A DNA stretch of 41,611 nt from Gammaproteobacteria bacterium (GCA_004357385.1 SMWF01000098.1:1-41611); one strand, 5' to 3'. Shown: positions 29,174-38,868, numbered from the stretch's first letter. Notes: generated by a model from the letters alone, not told the origin. Translations and numbers: made by a program.

Positions 29174-30715
29174 TCAATCCGACTGCGCCTCGACGTCTTC
29201 ACCGTCCTCGTCCTCGTCCTCGTTCTCGAACCAATGTGCACGCGCGGTCATGATCAATTCGGCCGCCCGTTCTTCGCCGAGTTCCTCATCGATTTCGATC
29301 AGGTCGAACACCGCTTGCTCCGCGAGATCTTCGCGCGTTACGACTTCGTTGGTCGCCAGCTTGAACGCCAACCGCCGATCCATGCCTTCCACGGCCAGGA
29401 GATCCTCGGCCGGCTCGACGTCACCAAGCTCTTCCTCATCAGCGATCGCCTTGATCACCAACGCGTCTTTAGCTCGGTCACGCAGTTCCTGAGCAATCTC
29501 GTCGTCGAATCCTTCGATCGCCAGCATCTCGTCGATCGGCACGTAAGCGATCTCTTCCAGCGAGGTGAAGCCTTCTTCCACCAGTACTCCAGCGACGTCC
29601 TGGTCGACCGAAAGCGTTTTCATGAACTCTTCGACAAACTTGCCCGCTTCTTCTTCCTGTTTTTTGGCGGCCTCTTCCTCCGTCATGATGTTCAGCGTCC
29701 AGCCGGTCAATTCGCTGGCGAGGCGCACGTTCTGGCCGCCGCGGCCAATCGCCTGGGCGAGGTTATCCTCGGTGACCGCCACATCCATTGCATGGGTTTC
29801 CTCATCGACAACGATCGAGGCGACTTCCGCCGGCGACATTGCATTGATGGTGAGTTGCGCAGGGTTTTCGTCCCAGGGAACGATATCGATCCGCTCGCCC
29901 GCCAGCTCGCCGGAAACCGCTTGAACTCGCGACCCACGCATGCCGACACAGGCGCCCACCGGATCGATTCGACCGTCGTTGGTCTTGACCGCGATTTTCG
30001 CGCGGGAGCCCGGGTCGCGGGCCGCGCCCCGGATTTCGATGACGTCTTCAGCGATTTCCGGAACCTCGATCTTGAACAGTTCCACCAGCATGGCCGACGA
30101 GGTGCGGGTCAACTCGAGCTGCGGACCCCGCGCATCGGGACGTACTTCCGTCAGCAGTGCACGCAATCGATCGCCAACCCGAAATGTCTCGCGCGGTATG
30201 AGGTTGTCTCGCGACAGCAACGCCTCGGCGTTGTTGCCGAGGTCACAGATCACGGCTTCTCGGGTTACTTTTTTGACCGTTCCGCTAACCAGCTCGCCCA
30301 CCCGTGGCAGATAGGCTTCGACTACCTGAGCACGCTCCGCCTCCCGCACCTTCTGTACGATCACCTGCTTGGCGGTCTGCGCGGCAATGCGACCAAATTC
30401 CACGGAATCGACGGGGATCTCGTAAACATCACCCAGGTTGAGATTCGGGTCGGTCTTTCGCGCTTCCTCCACGGTCCACTCCGCGTCCGGGTTCTGTTCT
30501 TCCTCGAGCTCCTCGGGATCGATCACCCGCCAGGTGCGGTAGGTTTCGTACTCACCGGTCTGACGATTGATTTCTACCCTGAACTCCGCATCGTCGACGT
30601 GCTTCTTCTTGGTCGCCGAAGCGAGCGCCAGTTCCAGCGCTTCGATGATCACGTCCTTCGATACACCCTTTTCGAGTGACACCGAATCGACAACCGTCAG
30701 GATTTCAATACTCAT
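29174..30715 (-). CDS. nusA: Transcription termination/antitermination factor NusA
   Basis: RNA polymerase-associated factor for pausing, termination and rRNA antitermination with NusB/boxA. The 513-residue protein (E. coli 495) has the N-terminal polymerase-binding domain, an S1 domain (about 135-200, VSGTVKKVTREAVICDL), two KH domains (GACVGMRGSRVQAV and IGRGGQNVRLAS) and two C-terminal acidic repeats, ending in a strongly acidic tail. ATG at 30715, 36 bases after rimP. In E. coli NusA controls its own operon through terminators before rimP; tandem terminators are seen in the same place here. Confidence 0.97.
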   Translation of the reverse strand: MSIEILTVVDSVSLEKGVSKDVIIEALELALASATKKKHVDDAEFRVEINRQTGEYETYRTWRVIDPEELEEEQNPDAEWTVEEARKTDPNLNLGDVYEIPVDSVEFGRIAAQTAKQVIVQKVREAERAQVVEAYLPRVGELVSGTVKKVTREAVICDLGNNAEALLSRDNLIPRETFRVGDRLRALLTEVRPDARGPQLELTRTSSAMLVELFKIEVPEIAEDVIEIRGAARDPGSRAKIAVKTNDGRIDPVGACVGMRGSRVQAVSGELAGERIDIVPWDENPAQLTINAMSPAEVASIVVDEETHAMDVAVTEDNLAQAIGRGGQNVRLASELTGWTLNIMTEEEAAKKQEEEAGKFVEEFMKTLSVDQDVAGVLVEEGFTSLEEIAYVPIDEMLAIEGFDDEIAQELRDRAKDALVIKAIADEEELGDVEPAEDLLAVEGMDRRLAFKLATNEVVTREDLAEQAVFDLIEIDEELGEERAAELIMTARAHWFENEDEDEDGEDVEAQSD

Positions 30716-30751
30716 ATGCTGCGATCCAATAACATCCGATTCTTCACCTTC

Positions 30752-31195
30752 CTAACCAAAGTCAGGTACGATCCGCGCCCGCTGGACATTCTCCAGCGGA
30801 ATCAGGAATTCCAGGTCGTCCAGTTGGACGGCCACCTCGTCATTCTCAAATCCCACCATCCGCCCTACGAAATGGCGCCGGCCTTCGAACGGAAAATTGA
30901 GTCTCAAATCGATCGACTCACCAATGCTTTCGGCGTACTGCTCAGGCCGAAACAGACACCGGTCCATGCCCGGTGACGACACCTCCAGCGTATAGCTGCC
31001 ACCAATCGGCTCCTCGACGTCCAGCAATGCGCTGACTTGCTTGCTGACCCGTGCGCAGTCTTCGACACCAATGCCGACATCGCGGTCGATGTAGACCCGC
31101 AGTATCGAACGTCGACCCTGAGACAGGTACTCGATGCCCCACAGACGGCACCCGAGCCCTTCGATGGTCGGCCCGAGCAACGCGTCGAGTTGCAT
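30752..31195 (-). CDS. rimP: Ribosome maturation factor RimP
   Basis: Assists 30S assembly, near the S12 region. The 147-residue form starting at the ATG at 31195 matches E. coli RimP (150); GGAAAG lies 4-9 bases upstream. Conserved segments are LLGPTIEGLGCRLWGIEY, LRVYIDRDVGIGVEDCA, VSALLDVEEPI and YTLEVSSPGMDRCLF. An open frame further upstream to 31387 runs through the leader and a terminator and is rejected. It heads the nusA-infB-rbfA-truB cluster. Confidence 0.96.
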   Translation of the reverse strand: MQLDALLGPTIEGLGCRLWGIEYLSQGRRSILRVYIDRDVGIGVEDCARVSKQVSALLDVEEPIGGSYTLEVSSPGMDRCLFRPEQYAESIGESIDLRLNFPFEGRRHFVGRMVGFENDEVAVQLDDLEFLIPLENVQRARIVPDFG

Positions 31196-31359
31196 TTCTT
31201 TCCGGTTCAATCGTTCACCTACGAGCGCATCGCGCACCTTATGGGCGCATCGCGCCTGTTCCCGGGTGCTCCAAGGCACCACCGGCACGTGGAGCCCGCT
31301 ATGCGCACCCGGCCCAGGGAACCGGATCAGGCGCGGAGTCGGTGCTGACAATCGACCCA

Positions 31360-31388
31360 AAAAACAAAAAAATGGGCTGACGCCCATT
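31360..31388 (-). terminator. Intrinsic terminator in the rimP leader (distal)
   Basis: Minus strand: stem AATGGGC and GCCCATT (31382-31388 with 31371-31377), tetraloop GTCA, then a T-rich run through about 31360. It is about 165 bases before the rimP ATG and follows another terminator by about 15 bases. It could act as an attenuator for the rimP-nusA-infB operon, comparable to the rimP leader described in other gammaproteobacteria. Confidence 0.85.
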
Positions 31389-31403
31389 CAAGATCCACGT
31401 ACT

Positions 31404-31424
31404 AAAAAGCCCCTATCAAGGGGC
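31404..31424 (-). terminator. Intrinsic terminator after tRNA-fMet (proximal)
   Basis: Minus strand: stem GCCCCT and AGGGGC (31419-31424 with 31409-31414), loop TGAT, followed by TTTTT (31404-31408). It lies 12 bases after the CCA end of the tRNA-fMet gene and can both end the tRNA transcript and limit read-through into rimP. Confidence 0.88.
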
Positions 31425-31435
31425 CCTGACCTCTT

Positions 31436-31512
<77 letters not shown>

Positions 31513-31526
31513 TCAGCAAGGGGCGG

Positions 31527-31554
31527 ATTATAGACCTGTCTTCTTCTCAGTCAA
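31527..31554 (-). promoter_or_regulatory. Promoter of the tRNA-fMet gene
   Basis: Minus strand: -35 TTGACT (31549-31554), 16-bp spacer and -10 TATAAT (31527-31532). Transcription would start near 31520, about 8 bases before the mature tRNA end. The discriminator CCGCCCC is G+C-rich, the feature that makes stable-RNA promoters sensitive to ppGpp and DksA. Confidence 0.85.
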
Positions 31555-31636
31555 CCGGGCTTTCAATTGGGTCACGGCTGTGGATTCCCGGGCGGCAGAA
31601 TGATCCGGAATCTCAAGATGCATCGCAAGCAAAGGG

Positions 31637-31723
31637 TGGTGCCGAAGAGAGGACTCGAACCTCCACGGGCATTCGCCCACTACCCCCTCAAGGTAGCGTG
31701 TCTACCAATTTCACCACTTCGGC
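31637..31723 (-). tRNA. tRNA-Leu (GAG)
   Basis: An 87-base gene with encoded CCA and the long variable arm of a class II tRNA. The acceptor stem GCCGAAG pairs with CTTCGGC; the anticodon loop TTGAGGG gives GAG, reading CUC/CUU leucine codons. It lies 48 bases beyond the secG stop, the same place as leuU in E. coli, and is probably released from a secG read-through transcript, as no own promoter is evident. Confidence 0.97.
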
Positions 31724-31771
31724 AAATCGAAATCGTGCGACCCCTTGCGGGAACCCTTACGGGGACCCTCC

Positions 31772-32158
31772 TCAAACGTCCGGGATCTCGGAATCTACAG
31801 CTTCGTCTGAACCTGTCAATGCTTCGTCCAGCGGCAGGCCTTCGGTCGCCTCCGGCGCCACCGCCTCGGGAATTCCCACCCCAATGCCGGGCAGTCCGTC
31901 GTCGAGATTTATGGTCGCGCGCTCCTTGGCAGTGTAGGCAAGCGCAAAGGAAACCACGAAGAAGCCCACCGCCAGAAAGCTCGTTGCTCGAACCAGAAAG
32001 GAGGCCGAGCCCGAGCTGCCAAACATCGTATTAGACGAACCGGCGCCAAACGCAGCGCCCACATCGGCGCCCTTGCCCTGCTGAATGAGCACCAATGCCC
32101 CCATGGCCAGCGCATCGACCACCAACAGAATCATCAAAACCGTTTCTAACGTCGTCAC
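31772..32158 (-). CDS. secG: Preprotein translocase subunit SecG
   Basis: Small membrane subunit of the SecYEG channel that improves protein export. The 128-residue protein has two membrane segments (about 4-24 and 54-76) linked by the conserved loop LIQQGKGADVGAAFG...MFGSSGSASF, followed by a non-conserved acidic C-terminal tail of about 50 residues that is longer than in E. coli (110 aa total). The start is GTG at 32158 with a weak ribosome site. It follows tpiA by 18 bases. Confidence 0.95.
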   Translation of the reverse strand: MTTLETVLMILLVVDALAMGALVLIQQGKGADVGAAFGAGSSNTMFGSSGSASFLVRATSFLAVGFFVVSFALAYTAKERATINLDDGLPGIGVGIPEAVAPEATEGLPLDEALTGSDEAVDSEIPDV

Positions 32159-32176
32159 GTTCGTTCTCGCTTAGCG

Positions 32177-32941
32177 CTAAGCCTGCGCGGCTTCATATAG
32201 GTGTGCAAACTGTTCCGGGTCCAGTGATGCACCGCCCACCAGCCCACCATCCACGTCGGGTTGCGCGAACAGCGTCGACGCATTGGCCGCGTTGACGCTG
32301 CCCCCGTAGAGGATCCGAAGGCCCTCAGCGATCGTCTCATCCGTCTCGGCGACCCGGCCGCGAATCGCAGCGTGCATCGCCTGGGCGTCTTCCGGCGTCG
32401 CCGTTCGACCCGTGCCAATGGCCCACACGGGCTCGTACGCCACCACGGCGTCAGCAAAGGCCGCGGCGCCGGCCCGCTCGAGAACAACCTCGAGTTGGCT
32501 CAGCACCGTCCGTTCGGCCACACCGCCATCGCGTTGCGCCAGGGTTTCGCCGACGCACAACACCGGCGTGAGCCCGGCTCTCTGAACCGCCAGAAACTTC
32601 GCCACAACCAACTCATCATCCTCGGCAAACAGTTGGCGCCGTTCCGAATGTCCGACCAGCGCAAGGTCTGCACCCAGGTCCCGCACCATATCCGGCGCGA
32701 TCTCACCGGTAAATGCACCCGACGACTCGGGATGAACATTCTGAACGCCCACCGCGATGCCACTATTGCGGAGCTGCGCCACCACCTGTCCGAGATAGAC
32801 GGACGGTGGAAACAGTGCAAGTTCTGGAGCGTCGGCGGGCACGGGCGTCGGTAGCGCATCCAGCAAGCTGGCCACAAACGCCTTCGCGAACGCACTCGAA
32901 CCGTTCATTTTCCAGTTTCCTGCAACCAGCGGACGGCGCAC
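32177..32941 (-). CDS. tpiA: Triosephosphate isomerase
   Basis: Interconverts dihydroxyacetone phosphate and glyceraldehyde-3-phosphate. The 254-residue protein has K11 (AGNWKMNG), H98 (LVGHSERR) and catalytic E170 (VVAYEPVWAIGTG), plus the phosphate-gripping YGGSVN and GGLVGGASL. The start is GTG at 32941, fixed by homology of MRRPLVAGNWK. The gap of about 140 bases to glmM shows no gene or obvious terminator. Confidence 0.97.
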   Translation of the reverse strand: MRRPLVAGNWKMNGSSAFAKAFVASLLDALPTPVPADAPELALFPPSVYLGQVVAQLRNSGIAVGVQNVHPESSGAFTGEIAPDMVRDLGADLALVGHSERRQLFAEDDELVVAKFLAVQRAGLTPVLCVGETLAQRDGGVAERTVLSQLEVVLERAGAAAFADAVVAYEPVWAIGTGRTATPEDAQAMHAAIRGRVAETDETIAEGLRILYGGSVNAANASTLFAQPDVDGGLVGGASLDPEQFAHLYEAAQA

Positions 32942-33084
32942 CTGTTATCTCATCCCCGCCAGCAATCGAGGCCGGCAAAAAAGGCGGGCAATCTTATACA
33001 ACCCCGGGACCATACACAACGGCGACCCCGGCTCCCGGCGGGCCGACCGTGCAGTTCTGCCCGATTGACTAACCAAAGAGTCGA

Positions 33085-34434
33085 TTACGGCCGCGCCGCG
33101 GCCCGAACCTCGTGCGCAAGATCCTCCGCCACTCGCTCGACCTCCTGCTGGTCTTCGCCTTCCACCATGACCCGAACCAGTGGCTCGGTACCCGAGGCCC
33201 TGAGCAACACCCGGCCCCGCTCCGCAAGCGTCGACTCCGCGCGGCAGACGGCATCTGCAACACGAGCTACGGCAATCACCGTCTGAGGCGCATCGCTGGA
33301 CACATTGACGATGGTCTGGGGCAGTTTGGTCATGCCGCGCTTGAGCTCCGACAACGACACGCCGCCTTCGACCAACGGGACCAGAACCTGAAGCGCGGAC
33401 ACGATTCCGTCGCCCGTGGTGTTGAGATCCAGACATATGATGTGGCCCGATGCTTCGCCGCCCACCAGCCACCCTCTGGTTCTGAGATCTTCCAGCACAT
33501 ACCGGTCGCCGACTTTGGCACGCTGGAACGGGATCTTGAGATCCGCCAACGCGCGCTCCAACCCGAAGTTGGTCATCAAGGTGCCCACCACGCCACCCTT
33601 GAGGATGCCTGCGGCTTGCCGGTGACGCGCGATGATGAACAGCAGGTCATCACCGTCCAGCAGTTCGCCGTGTTCATCAACCATCATCACCCGGTCGCCA
33701 TCCCCGTCGAAGGCAATTCCAAGGTCCGCTCCAAGTTCAAGCACTTTGCGCTGCAGCCCCTCGGGCTCCGTCGTACCGCACCCGGCGTTGATGTTGAGCC
33801 CATCTGGCTCTGCCCCGATCACGGTCAACGTGGCACCGAGCTCACCGAGCACACGAGGCGCGACGTCGTAGGTTGCGCCATGGGCACAGTCCACCACGAT
33901 GTGCAGATTCTCCAGCCGGAAACCTCGATCTACGGTGGCCTTGCAGAACTCGATGTAGCGACCGCGCGCGTCCTCGACTCGCTTGGCCTTACCAATGTGC
34001 TCAGAGTCGACACAGGTGATGGGCTTGGCCAGTTCGGCTTCGATGGCAAGCTCCGTTTCGTCAGCGAGCTTGTTGCCTTGACTGTCGAAGAATTTGATGC
34101 CGTTGTCATAGTAGGCATTGTGCGACGCGCTGATCACGATCCCCGCATCGGCACGTAAGGTGCGGGTCAGGTACGCGACCCCGGGCGTTGGCATGGGGCC
34201 CAGCAGGCGCACGTCGACACCCGCCGAGGACAACCCCGCTTCGAGCACCGATTCGATCATGTAACCGGATATGCGCGTGTCCTTGCCGATCAGAATCCGG
34301 CGCCGGCCATTCGCAGCGAACACCCGTCCAGCTGCCCAACCCAGGTGCAGGAGAAAGTCGGGCGTAATCGGTGCCACGCCGACGCGCCCGCGTATCCCGT
34401 CCGTGCCAAAGTATCGTTTCGCCTGTGCAACCAT
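33085..34434 (-). CDS. glmM: Phosphoglucosamine mutase
   Basis: Converts glucosamine-6-phosphate to glucosamine-1-phosphate for peptidoglycan and LPS precursors. The 449-residue protein (E. coli 445) has [10 protein letters not shown] (7-16), the phosphoserine S104 in ISASHN, the metal loop DGDGDR (243-248), GGEASGH and the C-terminal phosphate-binding [15 protein letters not shown] at 34434. It follows folP closely in the conserved ftsH-folP-glmM order. Confidence 0.98.
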   Translation of the reverse strand: MVAQAKRYFGTDGIRGRVGVAPITPDFLLHLGWAAGRVFAANGRRRILIGKDTRISGYMIESVLEAGLSSAGVDVRLLGPMPTPGVAYLTRTLRADAGIVISASHNAYYDNGIKFFDSQGNKLADETELAIEAELAKPITCVDSEHIGKAKRVEDARGRYIEFCKATVDRGFRLENLHIVVDCAHGATYDVAPRVLGELGATLTVIGAEPDGLNINAGCGTTEPEGLQRKVLELGADLGIAFDGDGDRVMMVDEHGELLDGDDLLFIIARHRQAAGILKGGVVGTLMTNFGLERALADLKIPFQRAKVGDRYVLEDLRTRGWLVGGEASGHIICLDLNTTGDGIVSALQVLVPLVEGGVSLSELKRGMTKLPQTIVNVSSDAPQTVIAVARVADAVCRAESTLAERGRVLLRASGTEPLVRVMVEGEDQQEVERVAEDLAHEVRAAARP

Positions 34435-34453
34435 CGGCTTAAGCGTTCCTCGT

Positions 34454-35395
34454 CTATTGCGGATCTCTACTCTGCGGGTTCACCCGCGCATTCCAGATCG
34501 CCTGCGCAACCGTCAGTGCATCCATGGTTGCCGCCACATCATGGGTGCGAATCACCGCCGCACCATTGGCCACCGCGGCCACTGCCGCACCCAGCCCTGC
34601 CGCCAGCCGATCCTGCACTGCGCGCCCGGTCAGCTCCCCAAGCGACTGCTTGCGCGAAACACCGACCAGCACCGGGAAACCCAGCACCCGCAGCTCGTCC
34701 AACGACGCGAGCAAGGACAGATTGTGCTCGAGCGTCTTACCGAATCCGATGCCCGGATCGATTATGATCCGGTCCGCATCAATTCCCGCGGCCAGCGCCT
34801 GATTCGATCGACGGGCGAGAAATGCGGCCACCTCAGCCACCACATCCTCGTACACGGGTGCTTCCTGCATGGTGCACGGTTCTCCCCGCATATGCATCAG
34901 ACACAAACCGGTGTCGCTTGCCGCGAGAATCGGCAGCATGCCGGGATCGCGAAACGCCGTCACATCATTGATTAACCCGGCGCCGGCCGACAGCGCCGCC
35001 TGCGCAACTTCAGCCTTACAGGTATCAACAGAAACAATGGTATCCAGCTCGACAAGCCGTTCAACGACCGGCATCACACGCTGTAATTCTTCGGCGCAAG
35101 CAACGGACAGCGCACCTGGACGGCTCGATTCGCCGCCCACGTCCAGAACTTGCGCACCCGCCTCGAGCATCGCCTGGGCGCTTTCGAGAACCGCGCTGAG
35201 ATCGACGGCGCCCGCGCCGCCACGACCCCGGCGCAGGTAGCGACCGCCATCCGAGAACGAGTCCGGTGTCAGGTTGATGACGCCCATGACGCAAGGCGTC
35301 GAAAGATCGAGCAAACGATCGCCACAATGCACATAAGCGCCGGGTAAGGGGGCGCCTGCGGGCGTCTGGCTCACGGCCACCACGTTCTGCGACAC
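34454..35395 (-). CDS. folP: Dihydropteroate synthase
   Basis: Joins para-aminobenzoate to the pterin pyrophosphate in folate synthesis; target of sulfonamides. The 313-residue protein is slightly longer than E. coli FolP (282) because of an N-terminal extension of about 20 residues and a glycine/arginine-rich insertion ([14 protein letters not shown]). Motifs are [57 protein letters not shown] and GVSRKQSLG. The start is GTG at 35395, 12 bases after the ftsH stop. The preceding pathway enzyme FolK is not encoded in the window. Confidence 0.96.
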   Translation of the reverse strand: MSQNVVAVSQTPAGAPLPGAYVHCGDRLLDLSTPCVMGVINLTPDSFSDGGRYLRRGRGGAGAVDLSAVLESAQAMLEAGAQVLDVGGESSRPGALSVACAEELQRVMPVVERLVELDTIVSVDTCKAEVAQAALSAGAGLINDVTAFRDPGMLPILAASDTGLCLMHMRGEPCTMQEAPVYEDVVAEVAAFLARRSNQALAAGIDADRIIIDPGIGFGKTLEHNLSLLASLDELRVLGFPVLVGVSRKQSLGELTGRAVQDRLAAGLGAAVAAVANGAAVIRTHDVAATMDALTVAQAIWNARVNPQSRDPQ

Positions 35396-35407
35396 GGCGG
35401 TCGCCGG

Positions 35408-37300
35408 TTAATGCTCTTCTGCGGGGTCGCCGATGTTGGGCGCATCGGGCCCGGCCGCCCGCGGCGGCGCGTCCGACCGATCAACGGCCGTTGCGCGTGG
35501 CTTCGCACCCGCCATGATGTCATCGAGCTGCTCCGGCAGGAGAGTTTCCAGCTCCATCAAAGCGTCCGCCATCATGTGCAGCTTGTCGAGATTCTCCTCG
35601 AGGATCTTTTTCGCGCGCTTGTAACAGTCGTTGATAATGCTTCGCACTTCCTCGTCGATCAGTCGGGCCGTGTCGTCGGAAACCGACTTGGGTTGCACCC
35701 CAGCGGACATACCGAGGAACACCTCACCGTCTTCCTCGTCGTATTTAATCGGACCGAGCTTTTCCGACAACCCCCACTTGGTCACCATGTTGCGCGCCAG
35801 CGAGGTGGCATTATCGATATCGTTGGCCGCACCGGTGGTCATGCCATCGAAGCCGAGGATCATCTCTTCGGCGATCCGGCCACCGAAGAACGAGCAGATC
35901 TTGCTCAGGATAGCCTGCCTGGAATGGCTGTAGCGGTCTTCCTCGGGCAGGAACATGGTGACGCCCAATGCCCGACCACGGGGAATGATGGTGACCTTGT
36001 AAAGCGGATCGTGTTCCGGCACCAGCCGACCGACGATGGCGTGGCCCGCCTCGTGATATGCGGTAACGCGCTTTTCCTTCTCCGACATGACCATGGATTT
36101 GCGCTCTGCGCCCATCATGATCTTGTCCTTGGCTTTCTCGAAATCGTCCATGCCGACCAGGCGCTTGCCCGTACGGGCGGCGAACAATGCCGCTTCATTG
36201 ATGAGATTTGCCAGATCCGCGCCGGAAAACCCGGGCGTGCCGCGCGCGATAATTCCCATTTCCGCATCGTCCGCCACGGGCACCTTACGCACGTGAACCT
36301 TCAAAATCTGTTCACGGCCGCGGATGTCCGGCAGGCTGACCACGACCTGACGGTCGAAGCGACCCGGCCTCAGCAACGCCGGGTCGAGCACGTCGGGACG
36401 GTTGGTGGCCGCAATGACGATGACGCCGTCGTTCGGCGCGAAGCCATCCATTTCGACCAGCAACTGGTTGAGTGTTTGCTCACGCTCGTCGTGGCCACCA
36501 CCAAGCCCCGCGCCACGGTGCCTGCCCACAGCATCGATCTCGTCGATGAAGATGATGCACGGCGCTTGCTTTTTCGCCTGCTCGAACATGTCACGTACCC
36601 GCGAGGCGCCCACGCCTACGAACATCTCCACGAAGTCCGAGCCAGAAATAGAGAAGAAGGGTACTTTCGCCTCGCCGGCAATGGCCCTGGCCAGCAGCGT
36701 CTTACCGGTACCCGGTGCGCCCACCATCAGAATGCCCCGCGGGATGCGCCCACCGAGGCGCTGAAACCTGCCCGGATCGGTTAGAAACTCCACCAGTTCC
36801 TGAACGTCTTCCTTGGCCTCATCAACCCCGGCAACGTCGGCAAACGTCGTCTTTACCTCGTTTTCCGACAGCAGCCGCGCTTTGCTCTTGCCGAACGCCA
36901 TGGGGCCGCCCTTCCCGCCCATGCCACCCTGCATCTGGCGCATGAACAGCATGAAAACGGCGATGATGATCAGAATAGGGAAACTGGCAATCAGCAGCTG
37001 TGCCCAGATGCTCTGAGTTTCCGGTGGTTCGCCCACGACCACCACGTTGTGACTGATCAGATCGTCCATCAGCTTCGGATCATCAATCGGCGGCCGTATG
37101 ACCTTGAAAGCATCGCCGGTCTTGCGGCTACCCCGGATGACCAACCCGCTGATCCGTACTTCGTCGACCAGATCCTGTTGGACCTGGGTGACGAACTCGG
37201 AATAGGTCATCTCCTGGGGTTCCGGCTTAACGCTGAAATTGTTGAATACCGTCAGCAGAACTGCCGCGATGATCAGCCAGAGCAGGAGATTTTTTCCCAT
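35408..37300 (-). CDS. ftsH: ATP-dependent zinc metalloprotease FtsH
   Basis: Membrane-anchored AAA+ protease for quality control of membrane proteins and for regulated turnover (for example LpxC and sigma-32 in E. coli). Counting from the ATG at 37300 it has 630 residues: two membrane helices (about 5-22 and 102-120) around a periplasmic domain, Walker A GAPGTGKT (194-201), Walker [13 protein letters not shown] (249-260), the second region of homology around [19 protein letters not shown], and the zinc site HEAGH (416-420). An in-frame TTG at 37309 would add three residues; homology with E. coli MAKN favours the ATG. The 125-base gap to rlmE has only a 6-bp hairpin at 37391-37408. Confidence 0.98.
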   Translation of the reverse strand: MGKNLLLWLIIAAVLLTVFNNFSVKPEPQEMTYSEFVTQVQQDLVDEVRISGLVIRGSRKTGDAFKVIRPPIDDPKLMDDLISHNVVVVGEPPETQSIWAQLLIASFPILIIIAVFMLFMRQMQGGMGGKGGPMAFGKSKARLLSENEVKTTFADVAGVDEAKEDVQELVEFLTDPGRFQRLGGRIPRGILMVGAPGTGKTLLARAIAGEAKVPFFSISGSDFVEMFVGVGASRVRDMFEQAKKQAPCIIFIDEIDAVGRHRGAGLGGGHDEREQTLNQLLVEMDGFAPNDGVIVIAATNRPDVLDPALLRPGRFDRQVVVSLPDIRGREQILKVHVRKVPVADDAEMGIIARGTPGFSGADLANLINEAALFAARTGKRLVGMDDFEKAKDKIMMGAERKSMVMSEKEKRVTAYHEAGHAIVGRLVPEHDPLYKVTIIPRGRALGVTMFLPEEDRYSHSRQAILSKICSFFGGRIAEEMILGFDGMTTGAANDIDNATSLARNMVTKWGLSEKLGPIKYDEEDGEVFLGMSAGVQPKSVSDDTARLIDEEVRSIINDCYKRAKKILEENLDKLHMMADALMELETLLPEQLDDIMAGAKPRATAVDRSDAPPRAAGPDAPNIGDPAEEH

Positions 37301-37425
37301 ATCGTTCAAGGACTTAACCTCATAGCCTTTGTCCCGGGGCGACCTACCACCTTACCAAAAGGCTGCCCGGAAATCCTGCCGAAATGTATTACAGACGTAC
37401 CGGTCTGTCCTACGACGCCGACATC

Positions 37426-38049
37426 CTACCGAAAATCCAGGGCAACACCGTACACCTCACGTGAACCGGAGCGCGATGCGTCGGGTTTGGCCAGCAACAC
37501 CTTCTCGAATTCCGCCCGCCGCTCCCGCACCCAATCATCGACACCTCCGCCCTGGAACATTTTGACCACCAGATGGCCACCGGGGTTCAACCAGCGCAGC
37601 GCGGCATCCGTCGCGAGGTTCACCAACGCCATGGAAGCCGCCTGATCGGCAGCCTTCACCCCACTTATATTGGGGGCCATATCGGACAATACAAGCTGCA
37701 ACCCACCACCCAGTGCTGCGTCCAGCCGCGCGACGAAGGAATCGTCGTGGATGTCCTGCTGAATGAACCGGACCCCGGCCGGAACGTCCATCACGCGCAC
37801 ATCCACGGCCACCACCCGACCGCCCTTGGCGGGGGACACCCGCCGCGCCAGATAACGCGTCCAACCACCCGGTGCCGCTCCTAACTCCAATACCCGCATC
37901 GACGGGCCGATCAGACCGAATCGTCGGTCGAGTTGTTCCAGCTTGAAGTGCGCGCGTGAACCCAGCCCGTCCGCCGCCGCCAACCGGGCATAGGGATCGC
38001 GTCGCTGGCGTGCTACCCAGCGATGGCTCGATTTCGATCGTTTTGCCAT
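37426..38049 (-). CDS. rlmE: 23S rRNA (uridine(2552)-2'-O)-methyltransferase RlmE
   Basis: Methylates U2552 in the A-loop of 23S rRNA during late 50S assembly. The 207-residue protein (E. coli 209) has the SAM site VLELGAAPGGWTRYL (53-67) and the full K-D-K-E tetrad: K36, D123 (LSDMAPN), K163 (VVKMFQG) and E198 (SREVYG). The ATG at 38049 lies 11 bases from the ATG of the divergent yhbY, so the two genes share a very small control region, as in E. coli. Confidence 0.97.
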   Translation of the reverse strand: MAKRSKSSHRWVARQRRDPYARLAAADGLGSRAHFKLEQLDRRFGLIGPSMRVLELGAAPGGWTRYLARRVSPAKGGRVVAVDVRVMDVPAGVRFIQQDIHDDSFVARLDAALGGGLQLVLSDMAPNISGVKAADQAASMALVNLATDAALRWLNPGGHLVVKMFQGGGVDDWVRERRAEFEKVLLAKPDASRSGSREVYGVALDFR

Positions 38050-38054
38050 ATAAT
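38049..38054 (+). promoter_or_regulatory. Candidate -10 box of yhbY, placed almost on the start codon
   Basis: A perfect TATAAT lies 6 bases before the yhbY ATG at 38061. A normal -10 to start distance would put the first transcribed base at or next to the A of the ATG. No good -35 is visible at 16-18 bp upstream, and there is no Shine-Dalgarno sequence between them. Confidence 0.45.
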
Positions 38055-38060
38055 CCCCGG

Positions 38061-38384
38061 ATGTCCGAAAGCACCAGTCCGACGCGGCACAAGCGCGCGC
38101 TCCGCCAGATCGCGCACCATCTGAGCCCTGTGGTTACGATCGCCGCGAAGGGAATCAGCGATCACCTGCAGAACGAAACCCAGCGCGCGCTGAGCGATCA
38201 CGAGTTGATCAAAATCCGAGTCAGCATTGACGATCGGAATGCGCGTAAGGCCCTGGGCACCAAGCTCGCACACGCCTGCCAGGCGGAAATCATCCAGGTG
38301 ATCGGCAAAATATTCGTGCTGTATCGCGCCAATCCGGAGGCCGATTCCAAGCTCTCGAACATTGCCCGTTTTGGTGGTCGCTGA
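38061..38384 (+). CDS. yhbY: Ribosome assembly RNA-binding protein YhbY
   Basis: Small CRS1-YhbY (CRM) domain protein that binds pre-50S particles. From the ATG at 38061 it has 107 residues; the CRM fold covers about 9-100 with LRQIAHHLSPVVTIAAKGIS, LSDHELIKIRV and the GxxG-type loop. The gene lacks a Shine-Dalgarno sequence and a TATAAT lies just upstream, suggesting a leaderless or nearly leaderless message. The longer open frame to 37956 runs inside rlmE and is not supported. Its end is 7 bases from the end of convergent greA. Confidence 0.93.
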   Translation: MSESTSPTRHKRALRQIAHHLSPVVTIAAKGISDHLQNETQRALSDHELIKIRVSIDDRNARKALGTKLAHACQAEIIQVIGKIFVLYRANPEADSKLSNIARFGGR

Positions 38385-38391
38385 CCCAAGC

Positions 38392-38868
38392 CTAGAGGTG
38401 TTCGACCCGCTCGACCTCATATCCATGCTCGCCGTTCGGGGTCTGCACAACGACCGCGTCACCCACACTCTTGCCCACTATGGCGCGCGCCAGCGGCGAC
38501 ATCACCGAGATCTTCTCCTGGCTGATGTCTGCTTCGTCTTCACCCACGATTCTGTAGCGCTTCTTGCTGTCATCGGCGACGTCGATCAGGGTCACCGTCG
38601 CGCCGAAGATTACCTTGCCGGTCGGGGTGATTTTGGTGATGTCGATGACCTGCGCGTCCGCGAGCTTACCTTCGATCTCCTTGATACGGCCTTCGCTGAA
38701 GCCCTGCTGATCCTTCGCGGCGTGGTACTCCGCATTCTCCTTCAGGTCGCCGTGCGCGCGAGCCTCGGCGATCGCTTCGACGATCTGCGGACGAACAACG
38801 CTCTTGAGATTGCTGAGTTCGGCGCGCAAGCGTTCCTCACCTTCCACCGTCATCGGTACCTTGGCCAT
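38392..38868 (-). CDS. greA: Transcription elongation factor GreA
   Basis: Rescues backtracked RNA polymerase by promoting cleavage of the transcript. The 158-residue protein equals E. coli GreA in length: an N-terminal coiled coil with the tip acids in [17 protein letters not shown] (D41 and E44) and a C-terminal FKBP-like domain (GATVTLIDV onward). ATG at 38868, 52 bases after carB on the same strand, as in Pseudomonas (carA-carB-greA). Confidence 0.98.
   Translation of the reverse strand: MAKVPMTVEGEERLRAELSNLKSVVRPQIVEAIAEARAHGDLKENAEYHAAKDQQGFSEGRIKEIEGKLADAQVIDITKITPTGKVIFGATVTLIDVADDSKKRYRIVGEDEADISQEKISVMSPLARAIVGKSVGDAVVVQTPNGEHGYEVERVEHL

Noticed and set aside
29063-30679. 538-codon open frame on plus, antisense to nusA and the start of infB
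   Set aside because: Shadow frame; the minus strand encodes intact NusA and IF-2 over the same bases.
35411-36784. 457-codon open frame on plus, antisense to ftsH
   Set aside because: Shadow of the AAA+ and protease domains of FtsH; no independent evidence.
37391-37408. Hairpin between rlmE and ftsH (ACAGAC/GTCTGT arms)
   Set aside because: Six-bp stem without a T-run; not enough for a terminator call, and mentioned only with ftsH.
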